DNA of 64,000 bases, from assembly GCA_033439265.1 (NCBI GenBank), contig JAVTVX010000021.1, positions 14,659,001-14,723,000 on the forward strand. The letters run 5' to 3'. How positions within the stretch are numbered: the first letter of the stretch is position 1; each line of letters begins with the position of its first letter. The position numbers and the translations under genes are program-made. The notes under the pieces were generated by a model. It saw nothing but the letters and a program-made list of their open reading frames with translations, was not told the DNA's origin and made no database searches. The DNA comes from Dillenia suffruticosa (lineage: Eukaryota > Streptophyta > Magnoliopsida > Dilleniales > Dilleniaceae). Of this stretch, positions 9,801-22,908 are shown piece after piece.

Positions 9801-12800
9801 CTTGAATGCATTTTTTTTTTTTTAGATTTCACCGGGGGAGCTCAAGGATACCAAGCTAAGCATTTTATGCTGACCCATCCTTTTGAGCCTTTTTGTCCCT
9901 ATTTAAAGGAGAGAACTAGGTTTTATTGCTGCATGATAAATTTGTTATTTCAATTACATTTGACTTGCTAACCATCTTCATCTTTTGACAGGCTGATTTT
10001 GATTTATGTAGTGAATGCTATAATAATGGGAAATTTGGGTCAGGCATGTCATCCTCTGACTTTATTCTCATGGAGCCTGCTGAGGCTCCTGGTTTAGGCA
10101 GTGGAAAGTGGACTGACCAGGAAACTCTCCTCCTCCTTGAAGCATTGGAACTTTACAAAGAAAATTGGAATGAGATTGCTGAGCATGTTGCTACAAAAAC
10201 AAGAACTCAGTGTATATTGCACTTTCTTCAAATGCCGATTGAGGACACCTTTCTTGATGGTGAGGATCAAATTGACACAACTCCACAGGAAAATGTAGAT
10301 ACAGGTACATCCAAAAATGATGATGCATCAGTCCCAAAAGATGCGCCAGATATGACAGAGACCAAGACTGGTGGCACTGAGGGTCAGCCCCAGTCTACAC
10401 CAGTAGAATCCTCAAAGCCTGCAACCACCTCAGAGGATTTTCTAACCCCAACGGAGACTTCAAAGGCAGAAGAAGCAAATCAAGTAAAAGTTTCTGAGGA
10501 GTCTGGTGATAATTATGCATTGAAGGCGCTCAAAGAAGCCTGTGAAGCTGTGGGTTTTGTTGATTTGCCTGATGGACCTTTTTCATTCGCAGATGTGGGA
10601 AATCCTGCAATGGCATTGGTATGCTTAGATGTTTATTCTATTTAATTTTTTGGAATTAGAGTATTTTGATTTAGAGTAGTTAAATTTATGAAATGATTTA
10701 TTATCTCAAGACTGCAAACATTGAGTTATTTCAACATCTTATAGAAGATAAACTAGAAGTGTCTCATGAGTTTAATTTAATGTTTGTAATCCTGACGTTC
10801 TATGTATAGGCAACGGAAATTGAATGCTTCCTTGACATTTTCCATGATGCTAACTATACAGTATATAGGGGCTCTTCGTAGAGAAGTTGTAAGAGATATA
10901 ATCAACTCATTCAAATATTATGGTGTGAAAACTATGGAAGTTGTTAAAATGATCAATGTCTGATATATTGGCTTTGTTGCTTTTTGCAGACAGCTTTTCT
11001 GGCAAAATTGGTGGAACCTAATGTTGTTACGGTTTCAGCCCACAGTTCTTTAAAGTCCATCTCTGATGTTTCTCCTGGCATGCAATTGGCTGCAAGGAAT
11101 TGCTTCATTCTGGAAGATCCACCTGATGAAAAGAAGGAAACAATTGGTCCAGGAAGGTTTGTGAACATTGGTCTTCCTTTTGTTTGACCATCATTATTAC
11201 CTTAATCAGCAAAGGATTATTAGTAAGTCAGCCGACTTCAATATGAATTTTGCAGTGCTGTTGCTGAGGATGCTCAGAAAGATGGAAATGGAAAAGAGGA
11301 AAATGTTGTGCCTGTTACAGTTCAAAGTACTTTGCCAAATGACCAAGCTGAAAAGAAAACTAATGACTGCATTTCAGAGGAAAAGAAATCCATTGTATCT
11401 CCTGATAGCAATGGCAATGAAAAATCAATGGCTGCTGAAGCTCGAGATCCACTAGCCACCAGTGAGAAGGTTGGCCTCTCCAACATGGATGAGCCACAAA
11501 GGGCAAACGTGCCAAAGGAAACCCCACCAGGGGGTTCTAAAGAATCAGATACGTCAACACCTAATGTGGATATTCATTTGATTTCTGTGGAGTCAGGTGA
11601 TAAGCCTTCAGAAGCCGGTTCAGAGGCAGCAAAGAATGCAGATATGGTAATTGATTCTCTTTTGTCAGAAAAGAAGCACCCTGTACAACCGGTTTCATCA
11701 GCTACGGACGCAGAAAATAGAGCAAAAAAAGGTCATAATTCTTGTAATTCTCAATCTATTTATTTGTTTATTTGTTGGGGGGTTGTTTTAGGCATTTTTT
11801 TGTGGCTTGGCACAAGTCTCCAACACCAAAAAAGTTGCAAACAGAGCCCTGATAAAATCCAGGTCAACGACCTTGTGAACTCTGGCAAACTGAACTGATA
11901 GGGATCATTCTCTTCCAAGGTTTATGTTTTTATGGGTGTTAGTCATTCATACAATTTTGATAACGACAGCTCCATGCTTAGAATTTATCTAGAAAAAGTG
12001 GGCAAGAAATAGCTAAGAAACTTTTTATCAGATGTATTAGACGAGGTAGGTCATAACTTAAGAGATTAAGTAAAGGAGGATGGATGAGCAAACCATGGCA
12101 AAATCATTAGCATATTGGAGCCTTGGAGACAAACCCAAGTGGGACAGAGACTGCATGATCACCTTTTGCTTTTGAATTATAGAGGTGTGGCATATATGTG
12201 GGGAAATTATCACCTCGGACAATGAATTCTAAGCCTATGACTGGACCAAATATGCTTGTCATGTACAAACTTTGAGAGAAGTTCAAAGCATTTGTTGGTT
12301 TCGGAAGCTGTTGGCATGTTCTTTTTTAAATAAATTCATGTAACTTATCTTTCACCTTGAAGTTCAGGTTTCGGAATTCCTTTTACTATGGTTGTAATTT
12401 ATTCTTCCACTTGTGATTGGCAGATGATGATCATGGGAAAGAATGTAAAACTGAGAGTGGTGATCCAACAAAGACCAAAGATCATGATATGGATAAGCTA
12501 AAACGAGCTGCAACAACTGCACTAACAGCAGCTGCAGTGAAAGCAAAGCTTTTTGCAGACCAGGAAGAGGACCAGATTCGACGGCTTACGATGCATATAA
12601 TAGAAAAGCAGGTAATTTTACAACCTTGCTTGCGTTTCTGTCACGGTTCTTTTGAAAGCTTGTCTCTACAGCTCTTTTGATCAATGCAGTTGCATAAGTT
12701 GGAGGCCAAATTGATGTTTTTCTCGGAGGTGGATAATGTGGTATTAAAGATTAGGGAACTTTTGGAAAGGTCAAGGCAGAAGCTTTATCAGGAACGGGCA

Positions 12801-13067
12801 CAAATAATTGCATCTAGACTTGGCTTACCAGCTTCCTCATCGAGAGCAATGCCGCCTCAATCGTTGCCCAACAATAGAATGGCGATGAACTTTGCCAATA
12901 CAGTCCCTAGACCCCCAACTGGTATGGCTTTTCAAAGGCCACCTCTAGCAAGACCTACCATGAGTTCAGCTCCATTCACGTCAAGCTCATTCGCATCTAA
13001 TATGGTAATGGGAAATTCAGTTCGACCTCCGAGCCAAGACAAAGTTTCTTCAGTCGGGACAAAGTAA
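6862..13067 (+). CDS. SWI3D: SWI/SNF complex subunit SWI3D
   Basis: Core subunit of plant SWI/SNF (BAF-type) chromatin remodelling complexes, acting in the nucleus. Seven exons: 6862-7327, 8683-9218, 9992-10618, 10990-11156, 11256-11731, 12424-12611 and 12690-13067. All introns are GT-AG and the frame closes exactly, giving 945 aa, close to Arabidopsis SWI3D. Domains in order: basic, Ser-rich N-terminus; SWIRM domain (about 157-245, from GWFSWKKVHPIEEKTM to YWGLINFHPF); ZZ zinc finger (about 316-348) with paired cysteines, split by intron 2 (YHCNSCSADC, then DLCSECYN); SANT domain (about 372-420, GKWTDQETLLLLEALELY); a long acidic, low-complexity middle; and a C-terminal coiled coil (about 760-866, LHKLEAKLMFFSEVDNVV) that mediates subunit pairing in this family. 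The ZZ finger separates SWI3D from SWI3A/B/C. The gene looks intact. Introns 1 and 2 carry repeats described separately. The exon 5 donor sits in an A-rich stretch and is the least certain junction. Confidence 0.95.
7684..7913 (+). pseudogene. Decayed copy of SWI3D exon 1 inside SWI3D intron 1
   Basis: This stretch of intron 1 aligns by eye with exon 1 at about 7059-7296. Shared landmarks in the same order are a CT-rich run, ggtccttgcacat, tgagcaattt, gtgctggtgaatga, a gaagaggaagtggaggtg block and gaggctgaaa. It has frame-disrupting differences and in-frame stops, and the normal donor is used upstream, so it is not a functional exon. It is best explained as an old tandem duplication of the exon 1/intron 1 boundary. 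Confidence 0.7.
9540..9600 (+). repeat. SINE-like 3' end (Au-SINE type) in SWI3D intron 2
   Basis: The stretch contains cccaactaatttgggatcaa followed by ggcttggttgagttgatt. This resembles the 3' portion of plant Au-type SINEs, which end in a conserved CCCAACTnnnTTGGGA block and a T/G-rich tail. The 5' tRNA-like part was not found. A related GGCTTGGTTGAGTTGATT string occurs on the opposite strand in the Rab7 gene near 16775. Confidence 0.4.
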
Positions 13068-15347
13068 CCCTTGTTACATGAGGAATTCTTGGAGATAAAT
13101 GCAATTCCATCATGTACAGAGCCAAGAATATCCAGTTTCACCAAGTGAGTAATTCTGTATCACCATTTTGTGGTGTTTTTATCTACTCTGTAACGAGTTT
13201 TTCTTTTATCACCAAGTTTGTAGTGTTTTAAAGTGTTCTTTTGTCACTGAGTTTATTCATCAAGTTTGAGCTCACCTCAGCTATAACTGTCATTTCCTGG
13301 GGATTATTTTATTTTATTTTATTTATTTATTTATTTTTTACCCTTTTTTCTTTTCCTGTCTTCCCAACTCTAAGGTGTAAATAACAGATTCCTCTGAAAA
13401 GATTAAGATTAGATTCTGGACGTAGTTAAAGCCAATTCTGTATGATCTCATTTCGAATTCAAAGCAATCTGGACACCTCTTTATTATCCTTTATGGTTCT
13501 CACCGACTATTTCCTTATTTTTTCTTCAGTGCTTCATGCTTCAGCTGAGCTTCGTTGCTGCAGGTACATGCCTTGTAATGGGAAAAGTGGATTTTTGAGG
13601 TTTTGCAGACTGAGGAATGGAAACTTATTTTGTGGGCAGGATTGAACAAGAAAAGTAAGGCAGTGTCTTTTAAGGCGTTACTCTAATGCAGTTTCAATAG
13701 CTGGAACTGCCCATGACAATTAATCATCCGACAGGGAACAACAAACAGCTTGGATTCTTTTGGCTAATGACCATTCGTCCGATCCATCTATATTGTTCTA
13801 GCAATTCTGTTGTTGTGCAAAAGATTGTATTAAGTGTAAGCATGCGAAATCTATCAGGCCGTATGTGCATCCAAGATACTCTGAGGAAAACCAAATTGCA
13901 TTTTCTTGTACAGCACCACATCTATCTTAATCAGGGAATGGAAAGGCAAAATCTGCTTTTGGGCTGCAGTGATGTACAGTAATATAAATGCTAAGATTCA
14001 AATTATGATCGCTATAGATGCTTATATCGGGTGGAAACTAAATAGAGATGCATCATATTCCCTTTTCCTGTTACCAGAGCTAGGTTCAATTCAAATCCGA
14101 AATTTTTCTATGTTATTGATGCAATTCTACCATAAACTCAGTGAGAAGTTCAGTCCAACTACATGAGGAAAAGACCATGAATCCCTCTCTTTCTCAACTT
14201 AAAAAGTTTTAGAAGATGGTTAATGTATTGATACATCAATCAATTCCCAAAACCAATAGCCCCTTCCTCCAGGCGGTGATCAAGTGCGCCTACTAATTAC
14301 AGCGTGCATTGGATTATCATATCTACCCCAGTTTGAGTTTATCGGTTCATTTCAGTTTGAGTTATCAAGCACTAGGAATAATCATAAGTGATCACTGAGC
14401 TTTCATCAGTTTTATCGTATTTCGAGTTATCCCAAGTGATCACTGAGCTTTTACACCAAAGTATTACCGATTTGGTCACTCTCCCTAAAATGAAGTCTTA
14501 CTTTCAGCTCTAGGGTCTTTGTTGCATATGATTTTCTATCTATTTATCAAGTGAGCTTACAAATAAGTTTATTTTGTATGGTTGAGGTTATTTACATGTG
14601 CTGGATGGTCAGAAGCAAGTTCCGCATTGTGACTGGAAAAAATAATAAAAAAAAGGAATCCCCATCCCTGATGTTTGGAGTTTTAGACTTCTAAGTCAGA
14701 AATCCAGGCTGAGACTCACTTTCACTTCATATCAAATGGTTATTGTGTTCAAATAGTCTCGGTATTGGTTCTTCGGCAAGAACAGGAACACCATTTTAAT
14801 GGAATTTATAGCTTAAATGGTGTCCATCGGGACTTGTTAGTCATATTTCAAATAGACAAACCTTTGTAGATATGTACCCCAAAACAAAATACTTGGCGCA
14901 GACTCATGATTATGAGATGGCAAAGACCCGACATCCATCTTGTGGGTCAAAGATCCGGCCAAAGCACTGGAAAGCTAGGCATAAAAACCTCCAAAACCCA
15001 GTGTAAGCATGAATAAATGGAGAAAAGGCATAATGAAACGCCGGGAATTGCCTTGACTACAGATTTGATAACCATCTCATACAAATGATCCATAAATATT
15101 ATATTTAAATCACTGAAATGAATTCATCCATTCATCACAAACAACAATAATTAAATAGGTGCCCGTAATAAAATCAAGTGAACACTTATCGTATTGATCG
15201 GTACTTAAATGAGGCACCAAACATCCATGTTCAACCACGAGCAAGGGATTCATTTCTCACAATAACCGATAATGTACAGATTACGTACCAAAGGTGCTTG
15301 TTCTCTAGCACTAATTTCCTTATTGCAAAAAAAAATCATGCAATGTC
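13068..15347. other. SWI3D 3' UTR and convergent intergenic region
   Basis: Downstream of the SWI3D stop and downstream of the Rab7 gene, whose transcripts converge. A possible 3' UTR intron could run from GT at about 13146 to AG before 13564. Short open frames here resemble no family. No RNA gene or repeat of note apart from TTTA-rich low complexity at about 13307-13336. Confidence 0.45.
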
Positions 15348-18300
15348 TTAGCACTCACATCCGGCAGACCTCTGCTGACTGCTTGTCGCAACATCAATGG
15401 TATCCGGCAAGTATCTGCTTTGAGCAACATATTCCAACACGAGAAAAAAAATGAGGCGTTAGTGACTTTTGACATTGCAAGCTTAAAACAAATTATTGGA
15501 CATTTCATACAAATAGCAATAATACCTATCTCCCTCCCCTCTCTCCCCCTCTTCCCCACCCTTCTCTCACACACACAAACATAAAGGCAGGAGTTTATTT
15601 CAAATAATGCCCACCAAATTCCTCGTTCCCCAAATTGAGTCAGAAAATACATAAAAAAAAAAATACAATTACAGAGGTGGGAAATTAAACTTCACACTAG
15701 GTCTATAAAATGGGCTATGGCACATGTCAGATCCAACAAATTATGAGTGATCTAAAATTATAAGTTTAGTTTTCAGAACTAAAATCCAGTATCAAAGTGT
15801 GAGTTCCACTAACAGAGTAGGTAGCCTCCTTGACATACCCCAAGAGAAAAACACGGCAGAATAAGGGACTTTCCGGGTTTTCTCCTCGAAAAACCTCTTT
15901 GCACTTAAAAGATGAGAAATCCATTAAGGCGAGAAAAGCATTAAAAAAAAAAAAAACCAAAGAAAGAAACTAATGGAGTATTGCTCTCAAATCCCTCTTC
16001 AAGTCCTCAAGATTATAATATCTAAATAACCCTACACACGAGCCCCAAGAGAAGGTATAGTTTCTCAGGACCAAGTAGGACATTATTGTTATCCAAAAAT
16101 CTTCATAAAATCACCAGCAAGTCAATGACGACAATGACTACAAATGTAATAAAAAAATAGCTAATAATCATAATAATGCTAGTGCTGTTATGTACCTAAA
16201 TAAAATGATAACAATGTAATTAAGAAAAGGTACGCCCCTGTATAACATGATATGACAAGGAAATTAGAAGATTACTTATCTGTTTTAAAATGAACAAGAG
16301 AGAGGTTGTTAACTTACATCTCTTCCTCTTCCCCACTCTTTAAGGCATTCTTAGCTATGACCTGGAAGGCTTCTTCCACATTGATGCCCTCCTTGGCAGA
16401 GGTCTCAAAGTAAGGAATATTTCCTTTCGAGGCACACCAAGCCCGAGCCTTTTTCTCAGAAACCTGATGGTTTTACAATAAGCGAGTAAGGCTATAAATA
16501 CAAATAAGATTTGATAAGGTCAATGATAATAGCAAAAAGATGTTCTGAATAGGCACGTACAACTCTACTGTTTCCACCATCAACATCAATCTTGTTTCCC
16601 AAGACAACAAATGGAAAGTTTTCTGGATCTGAAGGGCTTGCCTGCAAAGATATTTAGAAAATTGTCATATATCTAGTATTATTCTTAAATGGCTAATTCA
16701 ATAAGGTTTTCTTTAAGGATAAACCTTGAAGAAAACTTACTACCCCCAAGCCATAATTCATCAGAACTTGAATCAACTCAACCAAGCCTCACGTAACAAA
16801 CTATGGGACTCTTACATGGTCACCATTTTTATTCAAATTTTATCTATTTATGTAAACTCATCTGTTCTTGGTGATAGAGCCCCTACTTGTTAGTCAATTT
16901 TCCTCTATTTCTAATGACCTTCCGAATCATAAACAACTCCTTTTCTATCAGAGCCTTCATCAACAGTGATTGCATGCTTGCGAATCAAGGTAATGCTCAT
17001 AACCATCTACTAAACACCAAGAAAGAATGAAAATAAATGGATAAAAGGGAGGACAATGCCTAGCAGCAGAATGCACTTCTCCAAAAAGGGAGAAAACACA
17101 AAGTAGTTAACAACCCTCCCACTAGCAAATAATAGTGTTGTCGCCATCTTCCAAAATTACAAATTACCTGAATAAGAAACTCTTCTCTCCAATTATTTAG
17201 GTTGTCAAATGACTTCATAACATTAACATCATAAACAAGTACACAGCAATCAGCACCACGATAGAAAGCAACACCAAGACTTTGGAATCTTTCCTGTCCA
17301 GCAGTATCCCAAATCTGCAAGGATACAACATGCAAAATGTAACACCAAAGCAGATAACAGTTACAGACAAATTAAAGCCAGAATTCCTCACCGGAAAATG
17401 ATAAAAATGATGCTAGGCAATAGCAACTCTGCTGTTAATAATGCAATAATGGTGAAATCAAATAGACCTTGGAGAAGGATTAAATGTTTAAACTTCAGCT
17501 TAACAAACACAGCGCATCAAAGGCATCTGAAGTAGAGGATTTTTCTTTTCCCCACAAAATCCCACTGAACTCTAATAACTATGGTCTTGATAATAAGCAA
17601 TGAGAACACATAATTACTTCTGCACCATTTCCACTTTAGTTCATTCCTCTCGCATAAATATGTTTCAAATTACTTTGGTTTTTAATCAAGCACAAAGGTT
17701 ATGCATGAGCATGAAATTAGCAGGGAAAAATACGATCATACTAGCACACAAGCGTTCATTATTAGCATAAGATTTTGGAGCAGTTAACTGTTGATAATTT
17801 TCCACAAAAGACACTAAATCTTAACTAAGCACTAACCTGTAGCGTGAAGAGCCTGTCTTCAAACTGAACTTCCTTCGTCAAGAAATCTGCTCCAATAGTC
17901 GCCTTATATTGGTTGCTAAATTTCTTATTCACATATCTAAAAGAAGCAGATCAAGGCTAACAAACACCAAAACCCATGTCCTTTTCAATAAACATAGAAT
18001 AACACAAAATCATGGTAATGCTCAAAGAAAACAATAAAAACAACAAATGAAGGATACTGGTTCATCAACGATGTCTTTCCCACCCTGCAATCATACAAAA
18101 TTTAAGGAAATTTTCAATCAAATACCCAAACCCAGTTCAATGAAAACAACAGTCAAAAGACATAATTGACAAGGTACATTTACTTATTCATTAAATAAAA
18201 TTACAGGAACATCAAAATTCAATGAGTAAATTTACATTGCCACTTGGGATTTTAGTAAATCGAATTAAACAATCGGCTTAAGTTTCTTGAAATTCACGAA

Positions 18301-18516
18301 TCAGATCACAGTCATCCAAATTGATATAACAGAATTTCAGAATCACCTAGGGTTTCCAATCAATCATATAGATAAAGATCTTAGAAGGGGTCGGTCAAAT
18401 CAGCGCATAAAACCCTAAAACCACAGTTGAGAGAGAGGAAGAGGAAAGAGAGAAAGAACAAACCCACTATCGCCGAGGATTATGACTTTCAAAAGGGTTC
18501 TTCTTCTGGACGGCAT
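15348..18516 (-). CDS. RABG3: Rab7-type small GTPase (RABG3)
   Basis: Late endosome and vacuole traffic GTPase. Seven exons on the minus strand: 18516-18464, 18084-18058, 17936-17837, 17314-17168, 16641-16561, 16463-16318 and 15414-15348. Together they encode exactly 206 aa, the usual length of plant Rab7. GTP-binding motifs are complete: P-loop GDSGVGKTS (15-23), switch II WDTAGQE (62-68), NKID (125-128) and ETSAK (156-160). The Rab7 effector region ATIGADF and the RabG3 signatures [12 protein letters not shown] and YLPDTIDV are present. The C-terminus ends in CEC, a double geranylgeranylation motif that anchors the protein to membranes. The start [16 protein letters not shown] matches the family. 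Exon 2 is only 27 bp. The gene looks intact and functional; the exact paralogue letter cannot be decided from the sequence alone. Confidence 0.96.
16736..16960 (-). repeat. Possible SINE remnant in Rab7 intron 4
   Basis: On the minus strand this intron region contains GGCTTGGTTGAGTTGATT, also present in the SINE-like piece in SWI3D intron 2, and adjoining sequence atypical of the rest of the intron. Boundaries and target duplications were not found, so the limits are approximate. Confidence 0.25.
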
Positions 18517-19844
18517 CGTTCCGATTCAGAAAAGTTCGATCGATTGAATCACGGGGAGAGAGAAAGAGAGTGAAGGAGCTAAAAAACTGGCTTTTTGGAA
18601 TTTGAGAGTCTAAGGAGAGTCTTTTTTCTCTCCGTAGAATTATTTCTCTCTCCGTCCCAGGGTCGTATGTTCAACGCAGGATATCAAAGACTCGTCTTTT
18701 TTAGTTTTTCATTTTTCTCTTCTTGTAAAAATAAATAATAAATAAATAGAATTGATCGAAACTTGCTTCATTATCAAGTATCCAGAATTTTATTTCAATT
18801 AATATCATGTGAGTTGTTATCCGGTTCCAATCGGGAGAAACTTCTCCCAAAATCATTTTTAACACTATCAAGACTCGAATCTCGATTCTTGACATGGGAT
18901 GTTAGTATCATTCATACTAGACAACTGAAGTACCTATTTATTTTAGACCCAACAAAATTTCTTTTATAAGAATTTTTGAAAAATAAAAAATTTTCGATTA
19001 TTAAAATATACAAAACTATTGTGTAATTATGTTAATTCATTATAAAAAATATTTTACTTTTACTATTATTTTGCTTTAATCACTTAAGAAATATTAGCTG
19101 GATTTATGATTCATTGGGTAATTGTACTTGGAACCTCCGAAGAATGACCCCCCATTTGCTACAAGATCTCACCATGAATAGAATAAAAAATAAAAAAAAT
19201 AATATCATAAAAAATTAATTATTGGATATATTAGAATAAATAATTATATCCTAATAAATTTAATAAATAAGAATATATAGAAGACATAAAGTAATCATAC
19301 ATTTATATAACAAAAACATAAAATAAATTATAAAAATTATTAGGTATACTTTCTATCTTATCGTTATTCAAAAGTACCACGATGTAAAATTCAGATTTAA
19401 CATGAATACCAAGATTTGGCATTTCTTTTAGAAGAAAATTAAAATTCATTATAATTAAAAATATATAAATCGCAGGATAAAAAAAAGGACGCTTACAGAA
19501 TTTTTTTTTTTTTGGCAATATTATATTATAAAACCAATAACAATTTTACAAGGTTAATATTATATTTTAAAATATAGATCAAACCGGGAAAAAATCATAA
19601 AAATCTTTTTTTTCTTTTTTTCTTTTTTTTTTTTCCTTCCGCGGGGGAAGGGGTTGAATGTCCTCCCTTGAGTTCCTTCCTGGGTCCATCAGAACCTGTG
19701 TAACAAAGGTATACACAAGATTTTGGAGAACAAGTGTCCTTCTCAAATTAGCTGAGGCAGTCAAATTGGGGTCACTGTATCTACCACACCCCTGTCCACT
19801 GTCTAGTATTTTTGTGGGTTGGGGGTGTAATGCCATTGAACTTA
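18517..19844. other. Rab7 promoter side and AT-rich intergenic DNA
   Basis: GA/CT-rich 5' leader of Rab7 up to about 18660, then AT-rich sequence and a T-rich low-complexity tract near 19604-19635. No supported gene. Confidence 0.45.
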
Positions 19845-19889
19845 ACACTAGAATGTCAAATGAGTCCAAATCGCTGAAAACAGAAGGCA

Positions 19890-20417
19890 ATCAAGGATTA
19901 ATGTGTCGATAATTCATCGGTTTATTATGCAAGTTCTTCTCATATATCAGCGATGGAATACCAAGAAAGAAAATCATCGGTACAAAATGTGTAGTTATTC
20001 CGTTGGTGATAGGATGACTGTGGTTAGTCCTTCACCAAACGGATTTAAGACGGAAATTATCAGTTGCTAAGTGCTCATTTGGTAAGCCGTCCCAAATTGC
20101 ATTATGTTATATTAAGTATAAGTGATGGACTACGACGGACTATTCGGTGACAGAAAGATTTCATCGGAAATCAGTTGGTGAAGGCCAAACGCATCACCAA
20201 CAGATTTCCTACTGCTTATATTAGCATCGAAAATTACCATCCCAAATCCATCGTAAAATTTAGCGATAAAAATATTTCCGTCAGTAACCATTAATGGGGT
20301 TGTTTTTCCCAATGGAATTGCTGACGGAAAATTCCGTCGATAGTTCTTTTCACCAACAGATTTTTAACTTTCACCGATGGAAATTTTCGTCGGTGAAACC
20401 TCAATTTCTAGTAGTAA
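19890..20417. mobile_element. Decayed CACTA-like element remnant
   Basis: This region has many short copies, in both orientations, of a motif related to ccgtcggtgaa (for example ttccgttggtgat, cgtcggtgaaacc, tcaccgatggaaa, ccgtcgatag). Clusters like this are the subterminal repeats of CACTA (En/Spm) transposons. The right end reads, on the minus strand, tactactagaaattgagg, one base from a CACTACTAGAAA terminus. I could not find the matching left terminus, so this is a partial or eroded non-autonomous copy without transposase. Confidence 0.5.
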
Positions 20418-20799
20418 ATAGCATTCAGTTGCCCTCCTACACACACTCTAACCAAGCCCTTTCGAGATCTTTCCCCATGAAGTTACTTGGAGAACAAGCA
20501 TAAGCGTATACACAGAGTACTTCATAGCATGACAAGGCCTAAAATGATCTCAACTCTGTAATTATCGTTATTTTAGTCTTAATGAGGAAGGCAAAATATT
20601 GGGAACAAACTATATTCAAGTTTTGCTGTCCCAAAAGAGGCTTATGTGCATAAAGATGCTCTTAACAAGTTCCACAAACCCACAGAGTTATTTGAGTGAC
20701 AAGTTTCAGCATGCATAAAGTGTCGACTCCTAAGTTAAATATGAAAAAGGCAATCATCTTAATAACATTTGTCAATATCATAGTATTCTAATTAATTTT

Positions 20800-22825
20800 A
20801 CCTTCAAAGCAAGGCATAATGCTCCAAACAGAATAATTGAAGGCTCGCCACCCTACCAATAAGCATATGACCGCTAATACTCCTGGTAAGTTTTTCAAAT
20901 TCTTCTCACAGAGTAATTCTATTACCATGCCTAAATTTGGGGAGAAAGCAATAGTCTTCTCATTAGTTATAAACTAGAAACTAAGAACATCTAAGTACTT
21001 CTTAACAAAACCCAAGTTACTCCGAAGATTTGTAATGCCAAAAAAGAGTTTTTGTGATAGTTCCACAAGCTTTATGATCCCTTTTAGTCACTTGGTTAAG
21101 AAGTTTTAGATAGCAAGAATATCCAGGAAATAGTTAAACAAAGTTAAAAGAAACGCACATTAATGTTCCCTATTGATTTAAATTTGCAAAAAAGAAAGGA
21201 GGCTAAATTCTACAAGCAAACTAAATTCAAACTCACCATAAATATAGTATCATCGGTTCCCTTCTTTTTCTCACCCCATTCTATGACTTGCATTAGAAGT
21301 ATTGCAAAGCTTCATGAAAATTAGCCAAGGAACAAAAGGGTAACCAACTTGACTTTTATGCCTAACTATCATTTAAGCACTTCACATTAGCTCCAATTCA
21401 TATGACCTGATGTTTAATGGAGATTGTCTATCCACACAAGTCCCCTTAGCAGCTACTATGACTATCTCCTTATCCATCCACTGATACCCCAATGCTTCCT
21501 ATGAACTCTAGTATCAATAAAGAATGGCACTTGAAGCATAAGTTGCAAAACAAGAAACTAAAGCCAAAACGCAAACATTTAAAAGAAAAGAACAAAAGAA
21601 ACGGCGATAGGGGCATGGCTTGATACCAGCTTACCTCCATATGGGGCTACATGATGCATCTCGGCAGCTTATCTTCAACCGCAAATCTATGTGTCTCCAA
21701 TAGGTGCAAGAAAATGTTTACTGCAACTTGCCAAGAACAATCAACAACATATCTTCCATACAAGTATTTCTTGAGCTCTTCCAATCGTGCAACCAACCCA
21801 TTTCTATGCATACGGACCAGAGCTGCATGATCAAAGAAAAAATGCCGCAACCCGGCCAATTACAATTTACACATTACCTCAAAATGAAAGAGTGACAAAA
21901 ACTTAACATCAAATAGTTTACCAGCAAAACTTAAGTCAATCACGCAACACCTGATTTGGTCCCAATTTGGATGCTAGCCGGTGTCAAACATAGCAGTGAA
22001 TAAATAAATAAAGACTCTTGTAGAAATATTGCACATCCACACAATGAGAGAGAGAGAGGTTTACCAAATGACTTACGTGTCGCGAATAATTACAGCAGTC
22101 TCACCAATTTTATCCTCTCTGGTGTTTTGGTATTGACATCCATAAAAATTTCTCTGAAGCAATTCCACAACAATATGGTAAATGTAATCAAATGAGCAAC
22201 AACATCATACAGAGAGAGAACCCCTTAAAAGAAACACTTTAGAACAAGAAAGCCACTTATGGAGACAAATAGCAAACAAACTTTTTCACAAAATTGAAGG
22301 GCCAAAAAGAGGAGAGATTTTTTATTTTACTAAACCATTAGAGAGACAAAATATGTGTTGATCAAACAAAGAGAAGAATAAAGAGAACACAAGGACTAAT
22401 TACAATTAGTCACGGGACTATGTTCAGATCGTTACCCCTAAAAATGAAAAATAACACAAACACATGCGCACGCACACACAGGTTTTTCAAAACAATCCAA
22501 TTCATTGGGATTCAAAATGCAAAATCCAAATTTCTTGCTTCAGAAAAGAGGTTTTTCAAAGCAACCTACTCTGAAATGGGATTGGAACAAGGCCTTAAAA
22601 AAATATAATTGAAATCCAACAAATTTCAAGATGAACTTCAGTTTCAATTCATATGAAAGCCTAATCAAATACATAAAACAATATAGCAATACACGAGATT
22701 GTTTAGAAAAAACCATATCTTTGAACCCAACATTAATCAAATTAATTATATAAAACTAGAGAGAGAGATCAAGAGAGGGAAAGTGAAAGACCTGGCAATG
22801 CTTAGCGCGAATTGGTGTGGTTGAG

Positions 22826-22908
<83 letters not shown>

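Noticed and set aside
11732..11898. Extension of SWI3D exon 5 as a hydrophobic C-terminus (YLFICWGVVLGIFLWLG)
   Set aside because: It is read-through into intron 5. The G-GT donor at 11731-11733 joins in phase to exon 6 (DDDHGKEC) and restores the family's C-terminal coiled coil.
21647..21859. Minus-strand open frame MAGLRHFFFDHAALVRMHRN...
   Set aside because: It spans a likely intron acceptor (AG at 21824) and ends at a stop before the donor. No family recognised, so it is not called as a protein, only mentioned in the candidate transcript.
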